Of a stretch of DNA of 64,000 nucleotides, positions 20,710 to 31,738 are shown piece after piece. The stretch covers positions 44,602,758 to 44,666,757 of the forward strand of contig OX485805.1 of NCBI GenBank assembly GCA_950295325.1, read 5' to 3'. Made by a program: the position numbers and the translations under genes. The notes beneath the pieces were generated by a model, which saw only the letters and a list, made by a program, of their open reading frames with translations, searched no databases and had not been told where the DNA came from. The number at the start of each line of letters is the position of its first letter. The stretch's first letter is position 1. Source of the stretch: Polytrichum commune. Lineage: Eukaryota > Streptophyta > Polytrichopsida > Polytrichales > Polytrichaceae.

Positions 20710-22035
20710 CTCCCACTTGGGATTCTTGTCCTTCGCATTCTCCCTCTCCTTGGGAGGCCTACCATAGAACTCCCACACCTCCCGCGAGGCCATGATATTC
20801 CTTATCCAGGAAGCTTGGTAGGCCCTCTTCTTGTTTCCCATATTGAAGTACCGGGAGATGTCGCTGAGCTTGGTCTCGTCGTCAGACCACACCACCAGTG
20901 CCTTCCAAACCTTCAGCTTTTCCTTCTGATTGTTGGGATCGTCCCACTCATTCATGAGTTGGATTTTCTTGGATGCCTCCACGCTGTGTTGGCCGTCCAT
21001 CAGCCAAAAATCGCCCTTCTGAATTGTTGGCCACATTTCAGGTGTAGGCATTTTCTTGAGACCCTGTGGCATCACTACAATCGTTTGCCTGTCGTCTTTA
21101 AACTGCTCGCAAACGATCTGCGCGATTATCCAGTCAACGTAGGCGTCCTCCTTTGCCCGGACACACTTCTCCGGTGGCGCTAGATGGCACTGGCTGATGT
21201 TCACGTCGAACTTGAAATCCCTGCCCATGAAAAAACAGTGGGAGCATTTCGTCGTGAAATTGTTCACGATTTTCTGCAGCTCCCCTGCATCCACCTCTTC
21301 GCCGGGCTTCGGCATGCGCAACTCCGGTGAGACTGGCTCGTCAGTCATCACAGATGACTCTCTCGCCCTCTTGGATGGAGTTGTTTGACGGCTCCCAGAA
21401 GGTGTAGGGGTCTCACTATTCGTAGGTGTTTGGGAGGGAGTGGTCCTACGCGAGTCAGCCGGTACTGGAAGCGGCATCCTCACCGATTGAGGTCTTGACG
21501 ACCCTGCTCCTTCCTCTGTGGGAGCTTTCCGCCTCACAGGTTGCTGTGATTTGGTTTTGCTTTGCAGGCCCCTGTTCAGCACGGTTATTGCATGTTTTAG
21601 TTTTGTGAACCGGCTTGAGACCTTGGTATTCGATGTACTCCCATCGATAAATATTGTCTCCGGCTTGATAACTTCCGGTTCGACACAGGACTCTCTTGCA
21701 TAGAGTGCGTCGAAAGGCTCGGAGAACTGGTGCATGAACATATGCGCGTTCTGCACAGCCGAGTTCTCGAGGATGACGTCGGTATAGTCTCCAAGAGACT
21801 GTACCGATGCGACCTCCCATCCCGTAAGAGTCGCCCAGGTGTGTTTCTCCACGGTTCCCACCTTGACAACAAAAATCATTTTGTATGTTGAGGCTTTGAC
21901 TACTTGAATAGACCAAGCGAGGACAAGCCCGTCCTTAGGGGAATAGGAGTCATCCTGCGGGGTTTCGTGCTCCTGCCACAACATGTCCGGCGCAGGCATG
22001 AACCACCTTTCGCCGGGTCTTTTCTTTGGAGCCAT
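20710..22035 (-). CDS. ParB/sulfiredoxin-like domain, first exon of the B cargo gene
   Basis: The start is the ATG at 22035 (MAPKKRPGERWF). The exon of 442 codons ends NPKWE before GTGAGT. The N-terminal third contains no motif I know, although IKPETIFIDG resembles the WIPPEKLKV-type entry of ParB-like domains. A Ser/Pro/Thr-rich linker follows. Near residues 290-360 the order YVDWIIAQI, QTIVVMPQG, WPTIQKGDFWLMDGQHSVEASKKI matches the ParB/Srx core. In that core GxHR or DGQHR contacts nucleotide or phosphate; here it is DGQHS (residues 347-351). After it, LKVWKALVVW and a helical stretch follow. Bacterial ParB proteins bind palindromic parS sites. A DNA-binding role on the element's own palindromes is an inference. 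The frame is fully open. Confidence 0.55.
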
Positions 22036-22061
22036 CTGTAAGAGAATAATGCGCAAAGTTA

Positions 22062-22496
22062 GTTTCGGTCGTTCGACCCAAACATCTACGACATGAATAG
22101 GTTTAGGTGGATTGTGTATTTATATATTTCAGCATCATTTGTAATGATAATAAGAATGTTGTGATTATTGGGTGGATTTGCATTTTATATTGTTTGTGAC
22201 ATGCAGGATTCCTTGATACTTTTCCTTCATGCATTCCTTGATTATTATTTTGGGTTGATGTGAATTTTATATTGATGCAAAAATCATGGATTTCTTTATG
22301 AGTTTATAATTAGAAGACTTAGTTTGGGTCGTTCGACCCAAACATGATGATTTGTGTTATATTTGGGTCGTTCGGCCCAAACATGATGCTTTGTTTTGTG
22401 TTTGGGTCGAGCGACCCAAACAAGGGGCTGTGTTTGGGGCTGTGTTTGGGTCGGTCGACCCAAACAAGAGGCTGTGTTTGGGTCGTCTCCCCAAAC
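22062..22496. repeat. Palindrome cluster upstream of the ParB-like start
   Basis: Six sites are seen: 22062-22083 (TT, one arm change), 22322-22343 (TT), 22361-22382 (TT, changed arms), 22400-22421 (AG), 22444-22465 (GT) and 22476-22496 (degenerate). The first is 27 bases upstream of the ATG at 22035, so it lies in the promoter or leader of the minus-strand gene. This suggests, but does not show, autoregulation. Confidence 0.85.
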
Positions 22497-22735
22497 AGTA
22501 TTATTTTAATGTATTTTTTAAACTTGGCATCTAGCATATGCAATGCTTATGCATTGTGTAATATGCTACAAAACCGTGAATATACAAACACATATTGGTT
22601 AAAATAAAACACAATACCTTTCAAAGATGTTGTGCAGACAATTTGGAGTAGAGCAGGTTGTTCTTCCAATAATTCTCAATATCAAACAAACTGTGAGAAA
22701 GTTCAATGAGAAACTTTCAAACAAGTATCAACTCT

Positions 22736-23030
22736 CTCAAATAGCTCTTGGATCTCTCAACCAACTCCTGAATCTCACACAGAACTACTGAATCTCTCAA
22801 AAGACTTCGAAATGTCTAAACCAACTCCTGAATCTCACACACAACTACTAAACCTCTCAAAAGCCTTCGAAATGTCCAAACCAACTCCTGAATCTCACAC
22901 ACAACTACTAAACCTCTCAAAAGACTTCGAAATGTCTAAACCCACTCCTGAATCCCTCACAAAACTACTGAATCTCTCAAACGACTTCGAAAACTCTCAA
23001 ACAACTCTTGATACTCTTAAAGAACTCTTG
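22736..23030. repeat. Tandem 60-bp repeat
   Basis: Four to five diverging copies of a 60-base unit containing CCAACTCCTGAATCTCACAC and AAAAGACTTCGAAATGTC. Being a multiple of three, it keeps a plus-strand frame open (22812-23183, 20-residue repeats SKPTPESHTQLLNLSK). I see no other sign that this is a gene. Its position is in the divergent intergenic region of B. Confidence 0.75.
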
Positions 23031-23183
23031 AATTTCACAAGCACTCCTAAAACTTCCAGTACAAACACCTGGACCTCCCAAACCGAAGCTTTATCTACTA
23101 CCGAATGTTCTACTAACTTCCTTCAGCACTTTCCAATACTCTTCAACACTCTTTTGCTAACTTCCTTCACTCTCACGCTCTAA

Positions 23184-26100
23184 AACCTTCCTCCGTATGT
23201 TTCTGTTTCTTTCAAAACTCTTCCTAACTTCTAAGATTGCACAAGGGCTATTCTATTGAAGAGCAAAAGAAAGGAGGGAAAAGAAGATGCAAAAGAAAGC
23301 AATGAACGCGGGAGAACGAAGGGTTAACCTACACCAAGCCTGATTCGCCGCGGCGCTTTGCGAAAGCGGCGCTTCCAAGCGAGGCGCGGAGAGAGAGAGA
23401 GAGAGAAAGAAATGAGAAATGCGACGGTTGGGGTTTTGTTTACCTCGGGCATTGGCCCCCAACCGCATGAATAGGGTGCCCACAGGATTAGGGCACCCAC
23501 GGAAACAGGGTTACAGGGAACCCTAAAACCTAAATCATAACGCTTGACTCTAAACCCTTAGCGGGCCTACCTCTTTAAGAGTACATAGGCTATTTGCCTC
23601 ATAGCATAGGTTGCATTCTACAATATCAACTTTTTGTAAGTTGAAAACCTTTTGAGTTTGTAAGTTCCTCGCCAATTGCCTCAAAACTAAATTTTAGTAG
23701 GCTAAAATCCTTCATATCTTTTAATGTTGTAGGTTTTAAAATCAAAATTTGAGTACTAAGTGGGATCCTTGGCAGGAATTGAACCAGGCTAAGCCTTTCA
23801 CCACGTTTGAAGGCCAAGGATTAACCAAGTCTTTTTTAAAGAGTTGATTATAAGTTTTGAAAGGTTGCTAAAATTCAAATGAGTTTAAGGGTGAAAGTTC
23901 TCACCATGTTCTCATTCAACCTCTACTCTTCCTGCAAGATATAGCCTAAAGATATGTACTTAGGCCAACTAATTTCCCAATTTGAAGAAGGATGAATGGC
24001 TAAAATCCTTTCTTTTAAAAAAAATTTAGGCAAAATTTCCTAAATGTTTTTATCACATAGGTTGATATCCTATGTTTTTAAATTGTCCATAGGCTCTTTG
24101 TCCTACACTTTCAAAATTTTATAGGCTAAGTCACTAATTTTGTAGGCTGCATTTGTTTTAATCGGTATATTCGTTAATTTGGGATTTTTTCGGCATTTTG
24201 AGAAAGTTACAAATATAAGAACATGGATAAAATCGCACGTACATTGGAGAATGTTGTAAGATGCAAATACTTTGAAGCGGGTGTTCATATCAAGAACGCA
24301 ATTAAGATCTCATATGAAGATGGTTTAGGTAGGACGACCCAAACATTACACTATGTTGTTGTGGTCCATATATTAATTTGAGAGAAGAGAAAATCTCAAA
24401 TTAGCGAATTTTAGGGTTTAGGTTCTTTTGGACCTTGCTCTAAACCCTTATTAGTTTTTTCAAAAGAACTATGGAGTACCCTAAGGTGCTACATAAAATG
24501 TGTTATTCTACAAAACTAACCATTTATATAGCCAGCGCATTCTTACAACAAAACTTTATGCTAAACTAATACTTATCCCCTACTTACATGACACCATACC
24601 CTAAATTTTCCAAAATCATTGAAGGCATTGGTTTCTCTTTTGTTTGAGCATGTTAGAAAATTTAAACCATATAATTGCGTTATATTTAACAATGTAATCA
24701 TTCACATTTAGTCCTTACCAATGATGCCAACAATTCACACGATATTGAATGAAAAAAAAAAGATTACCCACACCCCCCAACATGTGGAACAATTTAGAAT
24801 AATTGAGTGTGGAGCCTAATAAATGAATACCTTCCCCAACTGCATTTTGCAAGGGTTTTGAAATGCACGATCCTTATTTGAAAATGCGAACATGCTCAAG
24901 TTTTAAGTACATCCCTTAGATCGTGACTTTCACGAATCACATAGTCGCCAATAAATCATGGTTCATGATTTATTTAATATATAGATTGTGATATAAGAGT
25001 AAATGGGATAAGCACAACATCAAATGAAGCCATTCAAGCAATCATGTTGTTATTCCCTGTTCCTTCCATGTATATTAGATGATGGCGCAAGATAAAATAG
25101 ATGTTGTTTGTATATGGGGGCATCAGTGAACCACAACTACATTTGGTGTTTAGGGTTTAGGGTTTAGGAGATAGGAGATAGGGTTATAACATATTAATCT
25201 ATCCAATGTCAATGTATAACATTGTCTTACTCGTGAGAAGAGTCTTATAGGAAGGTTATAGTGAAGACGATGTTGATTATGTTAATTTGTTATTCGAGAC
25301 GTTTAAACGCGATATATTGATTGGTCGTGTGTTTATTCAAATAACATGAAATATTGTGGATGTTAATAGGGGCTAGGGGTCCAACTTTGGATGTTTCGCT
25401 CACTTTAGGGAATCACATATTAGTCGCTAATAAACCATCGTTCATGATGTATTTAATATATGGAATGTCATGTAAAAGTAAATCGGAGAAGCACAACATC
25501 ATGTTGTTATTCATTGTTCTCTCCACGTGTATTAGATAATGGAGGAAGATATAACAGATATTGTTTGCATAATATGAAGAAGAGTCTAATCGGAAGGTCA
25601 TAGTAAATACAATCTTGATCATGTTAATATGTTATATGGGACGTTTAAACATGATATCCTAATTGGTTTTGTATTTAGTCAATGCGTATTTCATGTTGTG
25701 GATGTTATAAGGGTTTAGGGTCCAATCTTGGATGTTTTGCTCTCACACATTAGTAAACTTGAAGTGAACTTGAGGATGGATTCAAGTAACATTAAAAGAT
25801 TGAACTAGAAAGGGACATTGGTAGTTAGTATCCCCTTAACAACGTCCACATACGTTCGTCATTGCCACTCTTGCATGCGAGATAATAGAGCAAGGTTCTA
25901 GGGTTTAGGGTTTAGGGGGGACAAATAAATAATTCTATTCATCATGACAATGGCCTCAAGCCTTGGAAACTCTCTCATAATTGCAGCCTCCAAATGGCCC
26001 AAACCCCACCTAAATAGGTTTACACTTGAAAGCATTGAATGGAGTTGTGTTTGGGTCTACATATTGGTTAAAATATACCTTGATGATACTTGAAAAAATT

Positions 26101-26655
26101 AATGTGGCCGCCACCCTTCCTCCCAATGGCGTATGTCATATCCACACAAAACAAAACAAATAGATTAAATAACATAGACTAAGTCATATGACGGCTGGGG
26201 TATCAGAGGGGCATTGATAGATGCGCATTTTTCTACTATAAACAGAAAACGGGGAATTATGTCAGGAGGTTTGAAATAACCTCTGCAAGAGAAGAAGGCG
26301 GGGAAGGCATCCAATGACTAAGTCTGGGAAGCGGAGGTGGATAGTATAAAGGGGCGCACCCCCCAAAAGTCGGTCCTTTTTTTCTCTTCTCCCGCTGTCG
26401 AATTCGTAGAGAGAACTCTTAGTAGGAGCTGTACTTCAAGGTTCGTGCATGCTGCCATTCATGAGCACTTATCCATAGCATGCAAGTTCATGAGCACCTA
26501 TCCACACCATGCAAGCCCACCGTGAACTTTGCAATGAGCTCAAATTCAACACACCACGCAATATCCGCCCCATTATACGCCGGATTTTGTGGTGTACTTG
26601 GGCGAACCTTCACCTTTACACTAGTGTTGGCGGGTCTTGAGTCTGACCCTATGAG
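23184..26655. other. Non-coding intergenic core of element B
   Basis: There is no supported gene. It contains a GC-rich hairpin-like stretch with GCCGCGGCGCTTT (about 23350) and a GA-repeat (23390-23406). TTTAGGG-type telomere-like runs occur near 25145 and 25900. A diverged tandem duplication of about 450-470 bases has copies near 24930-25130 and 25390-25570, with a weaker part at 25640-25745; both copies share AATCACATA-TAGTCGC-AATAAA and TATTAGAT-ATGG. A MITE lies at 24161-24412. Confidence 0.5.
24161..24412. mobile_element. Small derivative (MITE) of the giant element, nested in B
   Basis: The left side TATATTCGTTAATTTGGGATTTT and the right side (reverse complement TTCGCTAATTTGAGATTTT) match the giant element's terminal repeat. 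The 150 bases after the left end match 14715-14850, including AAGATGCAAATACTTTGAAGCGG. The right side matches 31610-31660. It also carries a B-like palindrome at 24323-24344 (GTTTAGGTAG, GA, CGACCCAAAC). No clear target duplication is seen. Confidence 0.7.
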
Positions 26656-27891
26656 GTTTGGGTCGACCGACCCAAACCTGTCCACTAGTGTGTTAGGGTT
26701 TATGTCTGACCCTTGTAAGGTTTGGGTCGGTCGACCCAAACCCCTACCCCAGTGTCTTAGGGTTTTTTTCCTGACCCTTATCAGGTTTGGGTCGACCGAC
26801 CCAAACCACTACATGGTGTGGGTGGATGTACTCTTGTGAGGTTTGGGTCGGTCGACCCAAACCCCTACCCCCAGTGTGTTAGGGTTTTTTCCTGACCCTT
26901 ATCAGGTTTGGGTCGACCGACCCAAACCCCTACGTGGTGTGGGTGGATGTACCCTTGTGAGGTTTGGGTCGGTCGACCCAAACCCCTATTTCAGTGTGTT
27001 AGGGTTTTTTTCTGACCCTTGTCAGGTTTGGGTCGACCGACCCAAACCACTACCTGGTGTGGGTGGATGCACCCTTGTGAGGTTTGGGTCGGTCGACCCA
27101 AACCCCTACCCCCAGTGTGTTAGGGTTTTTTCCTGACCCTTATCAGGTTTGGGTCGACCGACCCAAACCCCTACGTGGTGTGGGTGGATGTACCCTTGTG
27201 AGGTTTGGGTCGGTCGACCCAAACCCCTATTTCAGTGTGTTAGGGTTTTTTTCTGACCCTTGTCAGGTTTGGGTCGACCGACCCAAACCACTACCTGGTG
27301 TGGGTGGATGCACCCTTGTGAGGTTTGGGTCGGTCGACCCAAACCCCTACCCCCAGTGTGTTAGGGTTTTTTCCTGACCCTTATCAGGTTTGGGTCGACC
27401 GACCCAAACCCCTACGTGGTGTGGGTGGATGTACCCTTGTGAGGTTTGGGTCGGTCGACCCAAACCCCTATTTCAGTGTGTTAGGGTTTTTTTCTGACCC
27501 TTGTCAGGTTTGGGTCGACCGACCCAAACCACTACCTGGTGTGGGTGGATGCACCCTTGTGAGGTTTGGGTCGGTCGACCCAAACCCCTACCCGAGTGTG
27601 TTAGGGTTTTTTCCTGACCCTTATCAAGTTTGGGTCGACCGACCCAAACCCCTACCTGGTGTGGGTGGATGTACCCTTGTGAGGTTTGGGTCGGTCGACC
27701 CAAACCCCTACCCCAGTGTGTTAGGGTTTTTTTTTCTGACCCTTGTCAGGTTTGGGTCGACCGACCCAAACCCCTACCTAGTGTGGGTGGATGCACCCTT
27801 GTGAGGTTTGGGTCGGTCGACCCAAACCCCTACCCCAGTGTGTTAGGGGTTCAGTCCGACCTTTATGAGGTTTGGGCCGGTCGACCCAAAC
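26656..27891. repeat. Array of 21 B-type palindromes upstream of the transposase gene
   Basis: By eye, sites start at 26656, 26720, 26785, 26841, 26906, 26962, 27026, 27082, 27147, 27203, 27267, 27323, 27388, 27444, 27508, 27564, 27628, 27684, 27750, 27806 and 27870. Centres alternate AC and GT, which is one site in alternating orientation, for the first twenty. Spacings alternate about 64 and 56 bases. Two 120-base units form a 241-base higher unit repeated at 26843, 27084 and 27325. Between palindromes lie GTGTTAGGGTTTTTTCCTGA and GTGTGGGTGGATGTACCC. The array ends about 177 bases before the transposase ATG. Confidence 0.95.
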
Positions 27892-28067
27892 CCGCACCAA
27901 AATAATTTCTGGAACTTGTTTTGGACTTGCACACAGTGTTGGGAGTTCACATTGTAGTTGTGTTGGAAATGTCTTCATCCTCGGTGTCCCCATTGATCAT
28001 GTTGTCTTGCATTTTTCGATATTTGATTCTTTTGGACCCTTACATTCTTTCCATGTGTGTAGGCGCA

Positions 28068-31000
28068 ATGGAGGGAGTTGGTGGAAGAGGGGATTCCTTC
28101 TCTGACGACATGGGCAACACCCAATCTACGTCTGGGGATGAGCTAGACATTGTTGGGGAGGATAGTTTTGATGACAGTGCAGATGAAGGTGACTTGGGGA
28201 GTCCTTCGCCATCTGCCCCTTCTTGCCCCACTGTGGAATGTGCTGGGCTTTCACGAGCTTCATGGGTGAATTTGGATGTAGTACTTGTTAATGACAGTGG
28301 AGTTGCTATGGCGGAGGGTATTTGTCGTAACACACATCCAGAAGATTGCATTGATGAAAACTCCCTTGGCACCGAGGACGTTGGAGTTGTTATATTGGAA
28401 TCACTCGTACATTCTGAAGTGAATCCAACTCATAGGTTCTCGTTGCGAAGGTGGCCGTTGAGGAATGTGACAATTGATGGGGTTAATTTGCATGAGCACG
28501 AGCGACGACACATCCAAATCCAAGAAGAGCTCCAAGCAAACATTCGGCCACGCAAAGGCCTACGGAAGTACGATACATTGGCACGTCCTACTCCGTCTGC
28601 AAATGAGTGTAAACGTCAAAGGTTGCTTTGTGAGGAGTCCATTAGAGAAGTTGCCACAAAGGATTGTTGTGTACATCGTTGTTGCCAATTGTTCCCAAGG
28701 GATAAATTGAAAGCCATCCGCGAGGAAATGTGGCTTGGAGATTTCCGTCTAAGATCTACCAAAAAGCTTGATGTCCATAGGGCGATACATGTGAACGGAG
28801 CGGGTCGCAAGGTCATCACCCTTGAGAGCATAGACGTGTGTTGTACCGCATGGTACATCATTCACGGTGTGTCGAAAGCGGAATTTTATAGACAAGCCGC
28901 GTATGCCAAGGAAGGCCGCCGGTCCCGTCACCATGGGAATACGGACTTAAAGAAACCAAGGGAAGCAACGAGACAAGCAACCGCCACTCTGGCAACCATC
29001 ATTGTCCCCCTTGCCGATGCAATGCTGCACAAAACACGCACACTCGCAACCGGTGAAAATGTTGTGGAGAAGGTTCTTCCTACAGGCACGAAATGGAAAG
29101 ACATATTGTTGGACGTAAACGCAGTTGGCGAGAAGGTTGGGTTGGACCCTATTTCGTTGTCGAAACTGAGTGCAATAAAAAAATCTCACTTTAGCGAATA
29201 CATCACAAAAAGACGAGGCGACAAATTTGCCCGTTGTTCCAAATGCGAGAAGTTGAAACGCCTTCGAGATGCACACACGATGGGGACAGAGTCCTATGCC
29301 GCACATCAAATGAACTATTTCAAGCATGTGAACATGCAAGAGGCACACCGTAATGATTACTATACAAATAGAGCTTTGTCCATCTCTAGGCCTTTGGAGG
29401 TCCTTACAATCATCCATGACAAAATGGACCATGCCAAAACAGCCTCACCATGTTTTGCAAATCGAATAAAAGCCACGGACGGCCTTTTTAAGCTTCCTGT
29501 ATCGGTTACAGGTGATTTCGATAACAATTGCATTGCATTACCTAAACACAAATTTGTGCTTTAGGTTTGTACTTGGGGCCATAGATGTACACCATGTGAA
29601 TTTTTTGGTGTTATAGTTGAATATTAAACCATTGGGTTGGCTTTACAGGGATGATTGCACATGGACATGGTGATGTCAAGTATGCTCATTATGCTCTTGA
29701 TTTGTATCCAGCGGATTCAAACCACACGATAGGGTCATTTGCAAAGCTTTTACGTGATTTGGAGAAACCGCCGTCCTATTCATCAAGATTGTTATTTGAA
29801 AACTCGGGATCAACACCTCTATATGAAGCGGTCTTGGATGGAAGAGATGTATGCGTGCACTCCTTGCCGGAGCCACCAAGTGAAGATGTGATTGCCAAGA
29901 ATTGCCCCCAACTCTGCGTGTCCAATTGGACAATTGTGCGAAGGACAATAAAAGTAGATATGTTTTTGCATATTGGTCGTTGTTGGTTGCGAAAGGCATT
30001 TTCAAGGAGGTTTTTGTGTCCTTTCTATTAGTAGGCCACACGCACGACGATATCGATGCATCTTTTAGGCGGTGGAGCATGAAGTTGCGCGAGGAGGATT
30101 TTCCGACAATCCCATTGTTGATGAAGTCGTATATGGATTTGGAGAACATTCCCGTCATCCCCCATATGATCGAGGAGGTTCCAGACTTCAAGGCATTTAT
30201 AGAACCGTATATTCGAAGCGGAGCTCACCAATTGATCGGACATACGAAGGCACAACAATTTCGGTTCTACGTGCGTGACGATGGTGTCCCCGCCATGCAA
30301 TACAAGTTGTTGTGCACGTCACAAGACTGGAGCCCGCCGGAGGGTCTCCTTGTATGGCGTGTTGATGGGGAGGGAAGGACGATGTTGCCTGACGGAGAGC
30401 CTAAGCCTTGCAAACCAATACTAATGAAGAATTTGGAGGACATTTGTAAAGGCATATCAGGCTTCATACAATATTGGGAGAGTTTGAGGGTAGCGGATGT
30501 TGGTGGATCGTGTTGGCTTCGTTACGGAAGTTGGATACAATATTGGACACGTGTTCGTGGCGCTTTGGCAAACCTTCATCAAGATACACCCCTTACTTTA
30601 AGGCATGGGTTTTGGCCACAAACATGTGTCAATGTACAAGCTTCGGAGGCTAGTCTTTTGGGAAATGGAGAGGTTCGAGAGGAGTTTGATGTGGACGACC
30701 ATTACGTGGGGCCTGCTAGTAGTCGTCCGCCACCATCTTTCCGCATTGCAGTGGATTGTCATGAAAGTTATATGCTCATTTTGCGTCCTGGAGATGAAAC
30801 ATATGCAAAGCCAGTGTGGGTGGCAAGAGCTTTGTCCAAACCAAATTTTGTAACTTCCAGCCCTCATTTTCGACAAATACAAGTAGAGTACTACCGACCG
30901 ACAGCACGGAATGAAGATGTTGTTCGGCATTATACAGGCTGGGATACAAACCCTAACTTTCGGTGGAAGGTGGATTTTGAGCACGGTCCATCTTGGGTAG

Positions 31001-31137
31001 ATACAGATTCCATATTCATAGCATGGAAACCACGGAAAAATCATAGTGGATCAGTGTCCATCCCTCAAAAGTACATAACTTTTGCAAAAGACAACCTTGC
31101 TCGGATCGCAGAAGAAGCAACCCACGTTGAATGAGAA
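28068..31137 (+). pseudogene. DUF7869-type transposase gene of B, one-base frameshift
   Basis: The ATG at 28068 follows an acceptor-like GTGTGTAG. An acidic N-terminus is followed by a Cys/His-bearing region (CCVHRCCQLFPRDKL near 28670; CSKCEKLKRL near 29238). FDNNCIALP precedes a stop at 29562-29564, followed by a possible intron to about 29650. The second segment, MIAHGHGDVKYAHYALDLYP, runs to about 29901. There one T is missing compared with element D (AAGAATTGCCC against AAGAATTTGCCC), shifting the frame. The third segment has LDNCAKDNKSRYVF, FLLVGHTHDDIDASF and the C-terminal domain to the TGA at 31132-31134. D/DN and HTHDDID are the conserved acidic motifs of this family, thought to be an RNase-H-like nuclease. 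This is the best candidate for the enzyme that moved A-D. Confidence 0.7.
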
Positions 31138-31665
31138 GTTGGTAGGATTGTGTTAGCATGATTATAGTGTAATATGTAATTCGACGAATATATATTACTC
31201 ATATGTGTGCTCCTCAAACTTGGGGCAAAGTTTGGGTAGAACTTGCGAATGCTATATTGTTTGGGGTTGGATGAATATCCATTTACTATATTTCAATACA
31301 GTTGTGAAGTTCATTTTTTTATTAAGTTTGGGACTAAATTTTCCATTGAAGAAAAATGCATTTATTGCATGTACTTTGTATGTTGCAATGTCTATATTTT
31401 ATTGACCATGCTAATAATAGAAATCCTTTTATATGTTTTTTGGGTGAAACTAGTTTGGAGTGCTCTACCCAAAGTGTTTTTGTTCATGAAGTTGGTGTTG
31501 AGTGCTCTACCATATGTGCTTATGTCCACACCCCATAGATTTGGGATATTAGAACATATAATATATTTGAGATTGTTCGCAATATAGTTTCGGAACACGG
31601 AATGTTGTTTGATCCATATATTAATTTGAGACTAGAGAAAGTCTCAATTTAACGAATATAGTGTT
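31138..31665. repeat. Right terminal region of element B
   Basis: Non-coding. It is nearly identical, in reverse complement, to 60466-60996 of element D. It contains TTTGGGTAGA (31224) and TCTACCCAAA (31465) as separated inverted halves. The end carries two inverted GAGACT/AGTCTC blocks and CGAATATAGTGTT. No gene is seen. Confidence 0.75.
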
Positions 31666-31738
31666 ATGACTGCATTCTAACCGATAGTCATATCTGGTCT
31701 ATGGCCCTAGTCATATTTTGATTGTTTTCCTAGTAGTG

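Larger units (their letters stand above)
14691..31665 (+). mobile_element. Element B: complete 17-kb DNA transposon with cargo genes
   Basis: The left end AACACTATATTCGTTAAATT (14691 on) and the right end, in reverse complement, share at least 26 bases (TTGAGACTTT follows). Both are flanked by ATGA (14687-14690 and 31666-31669). The same outer sequence occurs at the ends of A, C and D. Inside, from left: gene 4 (-), FCP1-like exon (-), three exons of a ParB/MTase-like gene (-), a palindrome-rich non-coding region, and a DUF7869-type transposase gene (+). The cargo and transposase genes diverge from 22.0-28.1 kb. The transposase has a one-base frameshift and the cargo gene at least one frame break, so this copy is probably immobile by itself. 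I know of no named superfamily with these exact ends. Confidence 0.85.
9410..31738 (+). mobile_element. Decayed CACTA (EnSpm) transposon, interrupted by element B
   Basis: The coding remnants at 10178-13761 are Tnp2 family. The 3' end at 31738 reads TTTTCCTAGTAGTG, matching the TAGTG end of CACTA elements. Element B (14691-31665) sits near that end, flanked by ATGA on both sides. The short motifs TAGTCAT/ATGACTA recur at 9790-9935, in the non-coding parts at 11560-11768 and 12735-12860, and at 14520-14680 and 31666-31730. The left CACTA end is not visible; element A ends at 9409 and may have inserted into it. Right of 31738 lies a copia remnant, so the CACTA element probably inserted there. 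Confidence 0.7.

Noticed and set aside
25140..25165. TTTAGGG repeats as a chromosome end
   Set aside because: Only about three short copies, flanked by ordinary element sequence on both sides. At most they are interstitial.
26843..27804. Plus-strand open frames of 97-159 codons through the palindrome array
   Set aside because: They exist only because the 241-base unit has few stops. The reading is the palindrome itself (VWVDRPK, FGSVDPN) and no start or splice context supports a protein.
26656..27891. CRISPR array interpretation of the regularly spaced palindromes
   Set aside because: The intervening sequences are themselves repeated, not unique spacers, the orientation alternates, and the context is a plant nuclear transposon.
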